A DNA stretch of 64,000 nt from Janthinobacterium sp. UMAB-56 (GTDB lineage Bacteria > Pseudomonadota > Gammaproteobacteria > Burkholderiales > Burkholderiaceae_D), in contig NZ_LT607668.1 in NCBI RefSeq assembly GCF_900095265.1, positions 44,323 to 108,322 on the forward strand. Direction: 5' to 3'. The notes beneath the pieces are model-generated. The model had not been told where the DNA came from, made no database searches, and saw nothing but the letters and a program-made list of their open reading frames with translations. The position numbers were made by a program, and so were the translations under genes. Below are positions 8,902 through 17,517 of the stretch, one piece after another (the first letter of the stretch is position 1; every line of letters starts with the position of its first letter).

Positions 8902-9834
8902 ATGGTATATGAGCATACTACCGACATGAAAGCCGCGACGAAGAGCGCTGCGGCGCCCTTGACGCCGCAACAACTGGCGGCGCAGGAAACGCAGCAAAAA
9001 TTTGGCAAGCCCGAGCGGGGCTGGCGCGAGCAGGTGTACACCGTCATTTTCGAGGCGGAAACGCGCACGGGCCGCGCTTTCGATTTGCTGCTGATCGCCG
9101 CCATCCTGATCAGCGTGACGGTGGTCGTGCTCAGCAGTGTCGCCTCCGTGGCCGAGCGCTATGGCACCTGGCTGACGGCGCTGGAATGGTTTTTCACCAT
9201 TTTATTTACCATCGAGTATTTCGCCCGCCTGGCGTGCCTGCAGCATCCAGTGCGCTACGCCAAGAGTTTTTTTGGCGTGATCGACTTGCTGGCCATCGTG
9301 CCGACCTACATCGGCTTGCTGCTGCCGGGCGCGCACGTACTGATTGACGTGCGCATTTTGCGCCTGCTGCGCATGTTCCGTGTCCTCAAACTCACGTCCT
9401 ATGTGCATGAATACACGGTGCTGGGACGTGCCCTGGTCGCCAGTCGACGCAAGATTCTCATTTTCTTGTCTTTTGTCATGATGGTGGTCTTTCTGTTGGG
9501 TACTGTGATGTACGTCGTGGAAGGGCCGGAAAACGGTTACAGCAGTATCCCCACGTCAATATACTGGGCCATCAGCACCATGACGACGGTGGGTTTCGGC
9601 GATATCACGCCGCGCACCGACCTCGGGCGCAGCATCGCTTCGCTGATGATGTTGCTCGGTTGGGGCATCCTGGCAGTGCCTACCGGCATTATCAGTGCCG
9701 AGATGACGGTACAGCGCAGTTCGAAAATGGTCACCACGCGTACCTGCCCCACGTGCCTGAAAGAAGGGCTCGATGACGATGCCAATTTCTGCAAGAACTG
9801 CGGCGCCAAACTGCCGCCGCTGGCACGCGACTAG
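8902..9834 (+). CDS. Voltage-gated-type potassium channel with C-terminal zinc ribbon
   Basis: A 310-residue inner-membrane ion channel. Six hydrophobic segments are visible; the fourth contains the regularly spaced arginines RILRLLRMFRVLKL expected of a voltage sensor, and the pore loop has the selectivity filter TTVGFGD at about residues 228-234. After the last helix the tail contains CPTCLKEG and CKNCGAKLP, two CxxC knuckles that form a zinc ribbon. Two in-frame ATGs, at 8902 and 8926, are possible and neither has a good ribosome binding site. It sits right behind a KefB-like antiporter. Confidence 0.88.
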   Translation: MVYEHTTDMKAATKSAAAPLTPQQLAAQETQQKFGKPERGWREQVYTVIFEAETRTGRAFDLLLIAAILISVTVVVLSSVASVAERYGTWLTALEWFFTILFTIEYFARLACLQHPVRYAKSFFGVIDLLAIVPTYIGLLLPGAHVLIDVRILRLLRMFRVLKLTSYVHEYTVLGRALVASRRKILIFLSFVMMVVFLLGTVMYVVEGPENGYSSIPTSIYWAISTMTTVGFGDITPRTDLGRSIASLMMLLGWGILAVPTGIISAEMTVQRSSKMVTTRTCPTCLKEGLDDDANFCKNCGAKLPPLARD

Positions 9835-9883
9835 CTCATCGACCAACGATAGACCCTATTTACTTTACTTTTTTAAGGCCAAC

Positions 9884-10864
9884 ATGATTCCAGTTCGCCT
9901 GATCGCGACGGGCAAAGCCGTGCCCTCGCATAGTGTGACTTCCGCAAGCCTGGACCTGAAACTGGGCCACCCGGCCGGCTATACCCTGCGCAAGAGCGGC
10001 GTGCTGTCGCGCTTTGTCGCGGCGCCCGATGAATCGCAAAGCGAGTTGGGCGCCGCCGCCCTGCGCGACGCGTTGAAGAATGCCAGCCTGCGTCCGGCCG
10101 ACATCGACTTGCTGATCTGCGCCTGCGGCGTGCCCGAGCAAGCCTTGCCGAACACGGCCTGCTTCGTTGCCGAACATGCGGGCTTGCCACCAGGTACGCA
10201 AAGCTTCGACGTCAACGCCAGCTGTCTCAGTTTCATGGCTGCCTTCCGCGTGGCCGCGTCCATGCTGGCCGGTGGCGCCTACCGTCGTATCGCCATTGTC
10301 TCGTCCGACCTCGCCTCGCGCGGCGTCGACTGGAGCGAGCCGGAAGCGTCGATGATCTTTGGCGACGGCGCCGCCGCCGTCATCGTCGAGCGGGGCGATG
10401 GCAGCGCCGGCATCCGTGCCTACAAGATGGGCACGTATCCGGAAGGGCTGCGCTACTGCGAAATTCGCGGTGGCGGCACCGAGCGCAATCCGCGCAATGG
10501 CTGCGAACCGGGCGATTATCTGTTCCGCATGGATGGCAAGGCCGTGTTCCGCCTGGCCGTCAAGGTGATGCCGGAGTTCCTGGCGGAATTGATGCTGGAA
10601 TCGGGCGCGGGACTGGAAAAAGTCGACGTGGTCGTGCCGCACCAGGCCAGCCCGCTGGGGCTTGCGCATGCGGCGCGCATCCTCGACGTCCCCGATGCTA
10701 AAATCATCAAGATCTTTGAAACGCATGGCAACCAGGTGGCCGCGTCCCTGCCCACCGCGCTGCACGAGGCGGTAATGACGGGGCGGGCCGTGGCGGGCCA
10801 GCGTTTGCTGATGATGGGCACGGCCGCTGGCCTGACCATCGGCGGCATGATTCTTGACCTGTGA
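9884..10864 (+). CDS. FabH/OleA-like 3-oxoacyl-ACP synthase III family protein
   Basis: A 326-residue thiolase-fold condensing enzyme. The catalytic triad of the KAS III family can be placed by inspection: Cys114 in VNASCLSFMAAF, His253 in VVVPHQASPLG and Asn283 in ETHGNQVAAS, with spacings close to those of E. coli FabH (112/244/274). The GDGAAAVIVE and MGTAAGLTIGGM segments also fit. It is the first gene of a block of seven overlapping or near-overlapping genes for lipid-type chemistry, so it more likely starts a specialised acyl pathway than serving as the housekeeping FabH; plsX, fabD and acpP are not next to it. The true acyl substrate is unknown. Confidence 0.85.
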   Translation: MIPVRLIATGKAVPSHSVTSASLDLKLGHPAGYTLRKSGVLSRFVAAPDESQSELGAAALRDALKNASLRPADIDLLICACGVPEQALPNTACFVAEHAGLPPGTQSFDVNASCLSFMAAFRVAASMLAGGAYRRIAIVSSDLASRGVDWSEPEASMIFGDGAAAVIVERGDGSAGIRAYKMGTYPEGLRYCEIRGGGTERNPRNGCEPGDYLFRMDGKAVFRLAVKVMPEFLAELMLESGAGLEKVDVVVPHQASPLGLAHAARILDVPDAKIIKIFETHGNQVAASLPTALHEAVMTGRAVAGQRLLMMGTAAGLTIGGMILDL

Positions 10865-10874
10865 AGGTGGTGTG

Positions 10875-11912
10875 ATGAGGCGGATACTGGTCACGGGAGC
10901 GACGGGCGGGCTGGGGCGCAATGCCGTGCGCACCCTGCTGGCGCAGGGCGTGGAAGTGCGCGCCACGGGCCGCAACGCCGACGTGGGCCGCGAACTCGAA
11001 CGCATGGGCGCGCAATTCGTGGCGCTTGATCTGGCGCAAGCATCGCCGCGCCAGGTCGATGAGCTGGTGCGCGGCATGGACACCGTCTGGCACTGCGCCG
11101 CGCTGTCATCGCCCTGGGGCGCGGAGAGCGACTTCATCGCCGCCAACGTCACGGCCACGGCCCAGCTGCTGCGCGCGGCCGCCAGCCTGCACGTGGCGCG
11201 CTTCGTGCACATCTCCACCCCGGCCATGTATTTCGACTACCGCAACCGCTACGAGGTGCCGGAAACCTTCCGTCCCGATGCCTTCGTCAACGCCTATGCG
11301 CGCAGCAAGGCGATGGCGGAAAAACTGGTGCAGGAGGCGGTCGACCGCCACCGCGGCATGACGTGCGTGATCCTGCGCCCGCGCGCCATCTTCGGCCCGC
11401 ACGACCAGGTACTGATCCCGCGCCTGGCACGCGTGCTGCAGCAGCGCGGCGGCAAGCTGCCGCTGCCCAATGGCGGCGCGGCCACCATCGACGTCACCTA
11501 TGTCGACAATGTCGTGCACGCGATGTGGCTTGCCACCGTGCACAAGAGCATCGCTTCGGGCGCTGCCTTCAACATCACGAATGACGAACCGGCGCGCCTG
11601 TGCGACATCTTGCGCAGCCTGTTTTGCGAGCATCTGCAGCAGCCGTTCGAAATCGTCAGCGTGCCCTACCGCGTGCTGGCGCTGGCCGCGCGCCTGATGC
11701 AGTTCGCTTCGCGCTTCACGCGCCGCGAGCCATCGCTGACGCCCTACAGCATCGGCGCGCTCAGTTTCGACATGACGCTCGATAACGCCAAGGCGCGCAA
11801 GGTGCTCGGCTACCGTCCCATCGTCAGCCTGCACGACGGCATCGCCCGCACGGCACAGTGGATGCGCCAGGAAGCGGCGGCGCACAAGGTGGGCAAGGAG
11901 CGCAATGGCTAA
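10875..11912 (+). CDS. NAD(P)-dependent extended SDR (3-beta-HSD/OleD-like)
   Basis: A 345-residue extended short-chain dehydrogenase. The nucleotide loop TGATGGLGRNA is at residues 7-17 and the YxxxK catalytic pair is in NAYARSKAMAEKL. The central CVILRPRAIFGPHDQVLIPRL and IDVTYVDNVVHAMWLA segments are characteristic of the 3-beta-hydroxysteroid dehydrogenase/OleD branch, which reduces a keto group formed by a condensing enzyme. That fits its position 10 bases after a FabH/OleA-like gene. An AAGGTGGTG ribosome binding site precedes the ATG. Other cofactor-dependent dehydratase or epimerase activity cannot be excluded. Confidence 0.82.
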   Translation: MRRILVTGATGGLGRNAVRTLLAQGVEVRATGRNADVGRELERMGAQFVALDLAQASPRQVDELVRGMDTVWHCAALSSPWGAESDFIAANVTATAQLLRAAASLHVARFVHISTPAMYFDYRNRYEVPETFRPDAFVNAYARSKAMAEKLVQEAVDRHRGMTCVILRPRAIFGPHDQVLIPRLARVLQQRGGKLPLPNGGAATIDVTYVDNVVHAMWLATVHKSIASGAAFNITNDEPARLCDILRSLFCEHLQQPFEIVSVPYRVLALAARLMQFASRFTRREPSLTPYSIGALSFDMTLDNAKARKVLGYRPIVSLHDGIARTAQWMRQEAAAHKVGKERNG

Positions 11913-12735
11913 CATCACGGCGTTTCGCGTCGGCCACTGCACGCATCCCTCGTGCATGGTCTTGAAAGGCAGCGGGCTGGCCAGCCGCTGCTTCCCCTCG
12001 CGCGCCTACCTGATCGACACGCGCGCGGGCCTGTACCTGTGGGATACCGGTTATGCCGAGCATTTCCGCGCCGCCACGGCGAAGGGCGTATACCGCATGT
12101 ATGCGTGGGTGACGCCGATTTCCTTCGACGAGAATGAATCCCTGCAGGGCCAGCTGCGCGCGCATGGCGTAGCGCCCGGCGACATCCACACCTTGCTGCT
12201 GTCGCATTTCCACGCCGACCATATCGCCGGCCTGCGCGACTTTCCCGGCGCGCGGCTGATGGCCTCAAAAACGGGCTGGGACGCCGTACGGAGATTGTCC
12301 GGCGTGGCCGCCGTACGCCAGGCCTTCGTGCCCGAGTTGCTGCCAGCCGATGTGTCGGATCGCCTGGCTTTTGTCGAAAGCGTGCCCGAAACGGCCTTGC
12401 CGGCCGCCCTGCTACCGTTTACGCACGGGCGCGACGTCAGCGGCACGGGCGAGATTTACATCGTCGACTTGCCGGGCCACGCCATCGGCCATCTCGGCGC
12501 CTTCGTGTTGCAGGAGGGCGGCTGGACCCTGCTGGCGTCGGATGCAGCCTGGGTGCCGGAAAGTTTTCAGCAACTGCGCGGCCCGTCAGAACTGTCCTTC
12601 CTCATCCAGCACAAGCGCGCGCCGTATTACGCCACCTTGAACCGGCTGCACCAGTTGCACCACTCGGGCAATGCGCAGATCCGCATCACGCATGAAGATA
12701 CGCTCGATTATTTGCCTGTGGCGGGCCGTCCGTGA
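11905..12735 (+). CDS. MBL-fold metallo-hydrolase
   Basis: A 276-residue metallo-beta-lactamase fold protein. The metal-binding motif HFHADH is at residues 101-106 (LLLSHFHADHIAGL), and DLPGHAIGHLGAFV plus LLASDAAWVPESF supply the later His and Asp ligands. The start overlaps the stop of the SDR gene by eight bases with an AAGGAG ribosome binding site in front. Members near lipid clusters can act as thioesterases or lactonases; the resemblance to quorum-quenching lactonases is only general. In this cluster it could hydrolyse a thioester or lactone intermediate, which is inference from the neighbours. Confidence 0.83.
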   Translation: MANITAFRVGHCTHPSCMVLKGSGLASRCFPSRAYLIDTRAGLYLWDTGYAEHFRAATAKGVYRMYAWVTPISFDENESLQGQLRAHGVAPGDIHTLLLSHFHADHIAGLRDFPGARLMASKTGWDAVRRLSGVAAVRQAFVPELLPADVSDRLAFVESVPETALPAALLPFTHGRDVSGTGEIYIVDLPGHAIGHLGAFVLQEGGWTLLASDAAWVPESFQQLRGPSELSFLIQHKRAPYYATLNRLHQLHHSGNAQIRITHEDTLDYLPVAGRP

Positions 12736-14045
12736 AGCGTATTTTCTGGCTCTTGCTGTCGTACTGGCGCACGCGCCGCCTGCGTTTTGCGGATCGCGCG
12801 CAGCTCGGCGCCTACCAGCACAGGCAACTGGCGCGTTTCATCGATGTGCTGTGCGCGCGCAGCAGCTACTTTGCCGCTTACCGCCACCTGCCTCTGGCGC
12901 AGTGGCCAACGATGAACAAGGCGCTGATGCTCGAACACTTCGATGCCATGAACACGCAGGGCATCACCCTGGCGCAGGCGATGGAGGCGGCCATGGCGGC
13001 CGAGCATAGCCGCGACTTCACGCCTGCCGTGGGGGACATCACGGTGGGCCTGTCGTCGGGCACCTCGTCGCGGCGCGCCGTGTTTACCGTCAGCCCCCGC
13101 GAAAAGGCGCAATGGGCGGGCGTGATGCTGGCCAAGGCGCTGCCCGATGGCCTGTTTTCCGGCGAACGGGTAGCACTGTTCCTGCGCGCGAACAGCAATC
13201 TGTACACGGCCGTGCGCTCGCCGTGGCTGACCTTTGCGTTTTACGACCTGTTCCAGCCCTTCGACAGCCTGTGCGCGCAGCTGGCGCAATATCGGCCCTC
13301 CGTCATCGTCGCGCCGGCCCAGGTGCTGCGCCAGCTGGCGCTCCGTGTCATCGATGGCAGCCTGGCGCTGGCGCCGAAAAAAGTCATCTCGGTGGCAGAA
13401 GTGCTGGAAGCGCAAGACCGGGCCCTGATCGTGCAGGCGTTTGGCGCCGTGCATGAAATCTACCAGGCCACCGAGGGTTTCCTCGCCAGCAGCTGCGAGC
13501 ATGGGGTGCTGCACCTGAACGAGGAATATGTGCATATCGAGCCGCAATGGCTGGATCAGGAACAACGTCGCTTCGTGCCCGTGATTACGGACTTTACGCG
13601 CCTCACGCAGCCCATCGTGCGCTACCGCCTGGACGACATCCTGCTCGCGCGCACCACGCCATGCTCGTGCGGCCGCGCCACGCGCGCCATCGATGGCATC
13701 GAAGGGCGCTGCGACGACATGCTGTTCTTGCCATCCCTACCATCCATGTTGTCGGCGAACGGCGGCGCACCGGTCGCCGTGTTTGCCGACGTATTGACGC
13801 GGGCGTTCGCGCAAGCCTTGCCGCCGGACGCCGATTACCGCCTGGTGCAGTCGGGTGTAGCGGACTTGCAGCTGCACGCGGCCCTGGACGACGCTGGCCT
13901 GGCCGCCTTGCGCGCCCACCTGGCAACGGTGCTGCACGGCCTGGGCGTGGCCACCGAACGTCTGCTCTGGACGGTGAGCGGCGACCTGCCTCCCTTTGAC
14001 CCTACGATGAAACGGCGCCGTATCCGGCGTCTTGCGACCGCATGA
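12732..14045 (+). CDS. PaaK/F390-synthetase-like adenylate-forming enzyme
   Basis: A 437-residue protein starting at a GTG that overlaps the previous stop (GTGA). The phosphate-binding loop GLSSGTSSRRA lies at residues 106-116, the IYQATEGFLAS segment near 240 is the A5-like motif, and VRYRLDDILLA near 300 is the A7-like motif of PaaK-type acyl-CoA ligases. A CSCGRAT motif follows, as seen in phenylacetate-CoA ligase relatives. The family activates carboxylic acids as acyl-adenylates. The substrate is not predictable; within this operon it may load the product or precursor of the condensing enzyme. Confidence 0.8.
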   Translation: MKRIFWLLLSYWRTRRLRFADRAQLGAYQHRQLARFIDVLCARSSYFAAYRHLPLAQWPTMNKALMLEHFDAMNTQGITLAQAMEAAMAAEHSRDFTPAVGDITVGLSSGTSSRRAVFTVSPREKAQWAGVMLAKALPDGLFSGERVALFLRANSNLYTAVRSPWLTFAFYDLFQPFDSLCAQLAQYRPSVIVAPAQVLRQLALRVIDGSLALAPKKVISVAEVLEAQDRALIVQAFGAVHEIYQATEGFLASSCEHGVLHLNEEYVHIEPQWLDQEQRRFVPVITDFTRLTQPIVRYRLDDILLARTTPCSCGRATRAIDGIEGRCDDMLFLPSLPSMLSANGGAPVAVFADVLTRAFAQALPPDADYRLVQSGVADLQLHAALDDAGLAALRAHLATVLHGLGVATERLLWTVSGDLPPFDPTMKRRRIRRLATA

Positions 14046-14680
14046 ACCCTTCTTGCATGACTGTACGCAGCCGCCTGCTGCATTTGCTGGCCGGCTGGGG
14101 CAGCGTCGGCCTCGTGTATTTTTCCAGCGACCTGCTGCAAGGGCAGGGCGTGCTGCTGCCCGAGACGGCCATCGACCGCGCCATTGCCTACTCGGATACC
14201 GCCATCTGGCTGTACCTGTCCTTCTTCCTCCTGATTCCCTACGCCTACCTGGCGGCCGATGCGGTGCGCGTGCGCTGGCTGGCGCGCGCCATGGCGCTTT
14301 CGGCGCTGGCCTGCGGCGTGGTCTTCCTGCTGTATCCGACCACCCTTGCATATCCGGCCGTGAATGAAGGCAGTGCCTGGAGCACGCAGGCACTGCGCAT
14401 GCTGCAGGCGGCGGACTCCACGCAAAACTGCCTGCCTTCGCTACATGGCGCCCTGACATTGTTGTGCGTGTGGGCCTTGTGCGACAGGCGCCACCTGCTC
14501 CGCTCCGCGCTGGTCGTGGCACTGGGCGTGGCCATCTGCTACGCCATCATCGCCCTGCGCCGGCACGTGAGCATCGACCTGGCCGCCGGCCTGTTTGTTG
14601 GCATCGCTGGCGGCATGCTGGCGAAAATACAGGTATCCTTGGCTGCGCGCCGCGCCGTTTCCATGAAAACCGCACCATGA
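14042..14680 (+). CDS. PAP2-superfamily membrane phosphatase/phosphotransferase
   Basis: A 212-residue membrane protein with six hydrophobic segments. It carries the two C-terminal phosphatase motifs of the PAP2 family: NCLPSLHGAL with Ser134 and His135, and RRHVSIDLAAG with His175 and Asp179. The first motif (KX6RP) is not clear. The arrangement is closer to the inositolphosphoryl-transferase (Aur1-like) branch than to soluble acid phosphatases. It overlaps both neighbours by four bases, so it is co-translated with the adenylate-forming enzyme and the hydroxylase. A role in dephosphorylating a lipid phosphate or transferring a head group is inferred. Confidence 0.8.
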   Translation: MNPSCMTVRSRLLHLLAGWGSVGLVYFSSDLLQGQGVLLPETAIDRAIAYSDTAIWLYLSFFLLIPYAYLAADAVRVRWLARAMALSALACGVVFLLYPTTLAYPAVNEGSAWSTQALRMLQAADSTQNCLPSLHGALTLLCVWALCDRRHLLRSALVVALGVAICYAIIALRRHVSIDLAAGLFVGIAGGMLAKIQVSLAARRAVSMKTAP

Positions 14681-15792
14681 TGAATCCCTTTGCCCTGTCG
14701 TTCTTGATCATGCTGGCCTTCGTGCTGGCCGAACTGCTGATACTCAAATGGGTACGCAAGACACCCGTGCCTTGGAAGGACGTGATCTTCAACCTCAATT
14801 CCGGCCACATCCTGATGTGGGTGTTCCGCGGCGTGGAAGTGGCGGCGTTCGCCCTGCTGCTGCGCCATGTGAACCTGCATCTCGTCGACCAGTGGCCCGT
14901 GGTAGCGCAATGGGTCTTTGCCTTTTTTGCCTGGGACCTGTGTTTTTACTGGATGCACCGGCTGCACCACAAATTCCCTTTACTGTGGGCCGTGCACGTG
15001 GTGCACCACCAGGGCGAGCATTTCAACCTGTCGCTGGGCGTGCGCAATTCCTGGTATTCCTCGCTGACGAATTTCCCCTTCATCGCCATCCTGGCCGTGC
15101 TGGGCGTGCCGCTGGAAATCTTCCTCGTCGTCTCGTCCCTGCATTACACGGTGCAGCTGTATAACCACAATGCGCTGGTGAACAAGTCCGGTATCCTCGA
15201 TACATTCATGGTGACGCCCTCGCACCACCGCGTGCATCACGGCACGGATAAACGCTACCTCAACCGCAATTTCGGCGGCACTTTGCTGCTGTGGGACAGG
15301 CTGTTCGGCAGCTTCCAGCCGGAACTCGATGGCGTGGAAATGCGCTATGGCGTGAAGGGCATGGCACCCACGCACAACCCTCTGCTGGCCAGCAACGGCA
15401 AACTGTTTACCTGGCTGCGCGCGCGCTTTCCCCACTGGCAGTCGCGCGGCACCTTCCACGTGCCAGAGCTGTTCATCGGCGTCGGCGGCGTGATCCTGTT
15501 TGGTCTCGTGATTTATTACGTCAATCATGAAGCGGTGCTGGCTGGCGCGCAGCAAGCCATCCTGTTCGCGCTGATCTTTGCGGGCACCCTGGCGCTGGGC
15601 GGCCTGTCTGATGCGCGGCGCTGGGGCGCCATCGCCTGGGTCGCCATCGCCCTGGCCATGCCGGCCTTGTATCTGGGCTGGTATGGCGCGCGCGATGCGT
15701 GGGGCAGGGTGTTTTTGGCCGCGCTGCTGGCGCATGGCCTCGATGGGGCGCGCCGCCTGTGGTGGCCGGCAGCGGCCGGGACGCGCGCGTGA
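14677..15792 (+). CDS. Sterol desaturase/fatty acid hydroxylase family protein
   Basis: A 371-residue di-iron membrane enzyme. The histidine clusters are MHRLHH at residues 93-98, HVVHHQGEH at 107-115 and HHRVHHG at 183-189, each in the order expected for the fatty-acid hydroxylase superfamily. Residues 230-371 add several more hydrophobic helices beyond the catalytic domain. The family introduces hydroxyl groups or double bonds into lipid tails or rings using oxygen. The start (ATGATG) overlaps the PAP2 stop, and the gene ends with the overlapping start of a fatty acid desaturase, so two oxygen-dependent lipid modifiers are made together. Confidence 0.87.
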   Translation: MMNPFALSFLIMLAFVLAELLILKWVRKTPVPWKDVIFNLNSGHILMWVFRGVEVAAFALLLRHVNLHLVDQWPVVAQWVFAFFAWDLCFYWMHRLHHKFPLLWAVHVVHHQGEHFNLSLGVRNSWYSSLTNFPFIAILAVLGVPLEIFLVVSSLHYTVQLYNHNALVNKSGILDTFMVTPSHHRVHHGTDKRYLNRNFGGTLLLWDRLFGSFQPELDGVEMRYGVKGMAPTHNPLLASNGKLFTWLRARFPHWQSRGTFHVPELFIGVGGVILFGLVIYYVNHEAVLAGAQQAILFALIFAGTLALGGLSDARRWGAIAWVAIALAMPALYLGWYGARDAWGRVFLAALLAHGLDGARRLWWPAAAGTRA

Positions 15793-16895
15793 GCCAGCTG
15801 CCTCCGCTGCGCTTCCAGCCCGCCCGCGATTCCGCCTTCCGCCGCGAATTGCGTGCGCGCGCCGACGCCTACCTGGCGGACGAAGGAAAACACCGCTTTG
15901 GCGACGCGCGCCTGCACGCGAAAACCGTGTTCCTGGCCGCGCTGACGGTGGGGCTGTATGCGCTGTCCTTGCATGCCGACAGCACCTGGCCGTTTGTCGC
16001 CAGCTATGTCGCTTGCCTGGTCGCGGCCATGGCGCTGGCCATGAACACCCTGCACGACGCCGCCCATAGCGCCATCTTCCGCCAGGGCGTCTGGAACCGC
16101 GTGCTGATCCGCCTGGTGGCCTTGCCTGTGGGCGTGGACACGGATTTCTGGACCATCCGCCACGTGCACTTCCATCACACCTATGCGAATGTGGAAGGAT
16201 ATGACCTCGACACGGAACCCAACCCGTTCCTGCGCCAGACGCCGTATCAAAGCTGGTCGCCGCAGTATCGCTATCAATACCTGTACTGGCCCGTGGTGGC
16301 GGCCCTGTCGCTGCCTTATCTGAACTGGTATGGCGACTGGCTGGACCGCTTTGGCAAGACGCCCGTGGCCGCGCATAGCCGCTTGCAGGGCTGGCGCGGC
16401 TGGCTGTCCTTCCTGGGCTGGAAGCTGGGCCACGTGGCGCTGGTGCTGGCGCTGCCCATGTGGGTGCTGCAGCAGCACGGCCTAGGCTGGGGCGTGGTGC
16501 TGGGCGCGTATTTCCTGGGCCAGATGCTCGCCTCGTGCGCGCTGGTGGCGCTGATCCTCGGCACGCACTGGGCCGAAGTGGCGTTTTTCCAGCCGGGGCA
16601 AGACGGCACCCTGCCGCACGACTGGTACCAGCACACGTTTTATACGGCTTGCGACTGGACGCCGAAACCGCGCCGCCTGCGCTGGCTTGGCTACTGGCTG
16701 GGCGGCTTGAATCTGCACCTGACGCACCATCTGTTCCCTACCTGGAACCACCGTCACTACCCGGCGCTGGCGCGCATCCTGGCCGAACTGGCGCCGCGTC
16801 ACGGCCTGGTCTACCGCGAACTCGGGTATGGCCAACTGCACGCCTCGCAGCAGGCTTTCCTGCGTGCCATGGGCCAGCCGCCTGCATCCTCCTGA
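15789..16895 (+). CDS. Membrane fatty acid desaturase
   Basis: A 368-residue di-iron desaturase that begins at a GTG overlapping the stop of the hydroxylase. The three histidine boxes are NTLHDAAHSAIF (residues 87-97), RHVHFHHTYANVEG (124-137) and HLTHHLFPTWNHRHY (310-324), with hydrophobic helices between them. This is the layout of the acyl-lipid/acyl-CoA desaturase superfamily. The double-bond position cannot be read from sequence. It ends the first block of the putative lipid operon; a promoter for the regulator gene begins 10 bases downstream. Confidence 0.9.
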   Translation: MSQLPPLRFQPARDSAFRRELRARADAYLADEGKHRFGDARLHAKTVFLAALTVGLYALSLHADSTWPFVASYVACLVAAMALAMNTLHDAAHSAIFRQGVWNRVLIRLVALPVGVDTDFWTIRHVHFHHTYANVEGYDLDTEPNPFLRQTPYQSWSPQYRYQYLYWPVVAALSLPYLNWYGDWLDRFGKTPVAAHSRLQGWRGWLSFLGWKLGHVALVLALPMWVLQQHGLGWGVVLGAYFLGQMLASCALVALILGTHWAEVAFFQPGQDGTLPHDWYQHTFYTACDWTPKPRRLRWLGYWLGGLNLHLTHHLFPTWNHRHYPALARILAELAPRHGLVYRELGYGQLHASQQAFLRAMGQPPASS

Positions 16896-16905
16896 ATAAT
16901 CGCGC

Positions 16906-16934
16906 TTGACCCGGCTTCTGTTTTGTCTTACATT
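16906..16934 (+). promoter_or_regulatory. Sigma-70-like promoter of the gbsR-type gene
   Basis: TTGACC at 16906-16911 and TACATT at 16929-16934, separated by 17 bases, match the -35 (5 of 6) and -10 (4 of 6) consensus. It lies between the desaturase stop codon and the regulator start, so the last three genes of the cluster can be transcribed separately. Confidence 0.6.
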
Positions 16935-16951
16935 TCTGTAACGACAGAAAT
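16932..16951. promoter_or_regulatory. Perfect 8-bp inverted repeat, likely operator
   Basis: ATTTCTGT and ACAGAAAT are perfect inverted repeats separated by AACG. The repeat overlaps the predicted -10 and the start of transcription and lies 11 bases before the ATG of a GbsR/MarR-type regulator. The size and symmetry fit a winged-helix dimer site, so autorepression is the simplest reading. Confidence 0.6.
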
Positions 16952-16962
16952 AAGAGAAAGCC

Positions 16963-17517
16963 ATGGAATTAAGCCCGACTACTCAAAAGTACATCCTCCA
17001 TTGGGGCGAGATGGGCACGCGCTGGGGCGTCAATCGCACGGTGGCGCAAATCCACGCGCTGCTGTTCCTGGCAAATGCACCGCTGACGGCGGAAGACATC
17101 GCGGCCAGCCTGAACGTGGCCCGCTCGAATGTCAGCAACAGCCTCAAGGAATTGCAAAGCTGGGGCCTGGCGCGCGTCACGCATGTGATGGGGGATCGGC
17201 GTGACCACTTTGTCGCCCTGCAGGATGTGTGGGAAATCTTCCGGGTCATCATGGAAGAGCGCAAGCGGCGCGAGATCGACCCCACCCTGACGGTGCTGCG
17301 CGAATGCGCGATCGAGGGCGAGCACGATGCAGCGATACCGCCAGAGACGCTGGCACGCATGGGCGAAGTGCTGGCGTTTTTGGAAATGCTCAGCAGCACC
17401 TACAGCGACTACAAGAATTTGCCGCCGGCGACCCTGCAACGCATGCTCTCCATGGGCGGCAAGGTGGCCAAGTTCCTCAGCCCGGACGACAAGCCCGCCA
17501 AGCCGGGAAAAGCATGA
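16963..17517 (+). CDS. GbsR/MarR-family transcriptional regulator
   Basis: A 184-residue DNA-binding protein. The winged helix-turn-helix is visible at residues 30-75 (AQIHALLFLANAPLTAEDIA followed by NVARSNVSNSLKELQSWG), as in GbsR-type members of the MarR superfamily. The C-terminal half is helical and likely forms the dimer interface. An inverted repeat overlaps its own promoter. It shares a four-base overlap with the DUF4166 gene, so regulator, DUF4166 protein and SDR form one unit. It probably senses a lipid-type ligand and controls both blocks of the cluster, which is inference from the location. Confidence 0.82.
   Translation: MELSPTTQKYILHWGEMGTRWGVNRTVAQIHALLFLANAPLTAEDIAASLNVARSNVSNSLKELQSWGLARVTHVMGDRRDHFVALQDVWEIFRVIMEERKRREIDPTLTVLRECAIEGEHDAAIPPETLARMGEVLAFLEMLSSTYSDYKNLPPATLQRMLSMGGKVAKFLSPDDKPAKPGKA

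Noticed and set aside
9860..11227. A 455-codon minus-strand frame opposite the FabH-like and SDR genes
   Set aside because: No recognisable motif, and the + strand carries catalytic residues of two enzymes with coupled starts.
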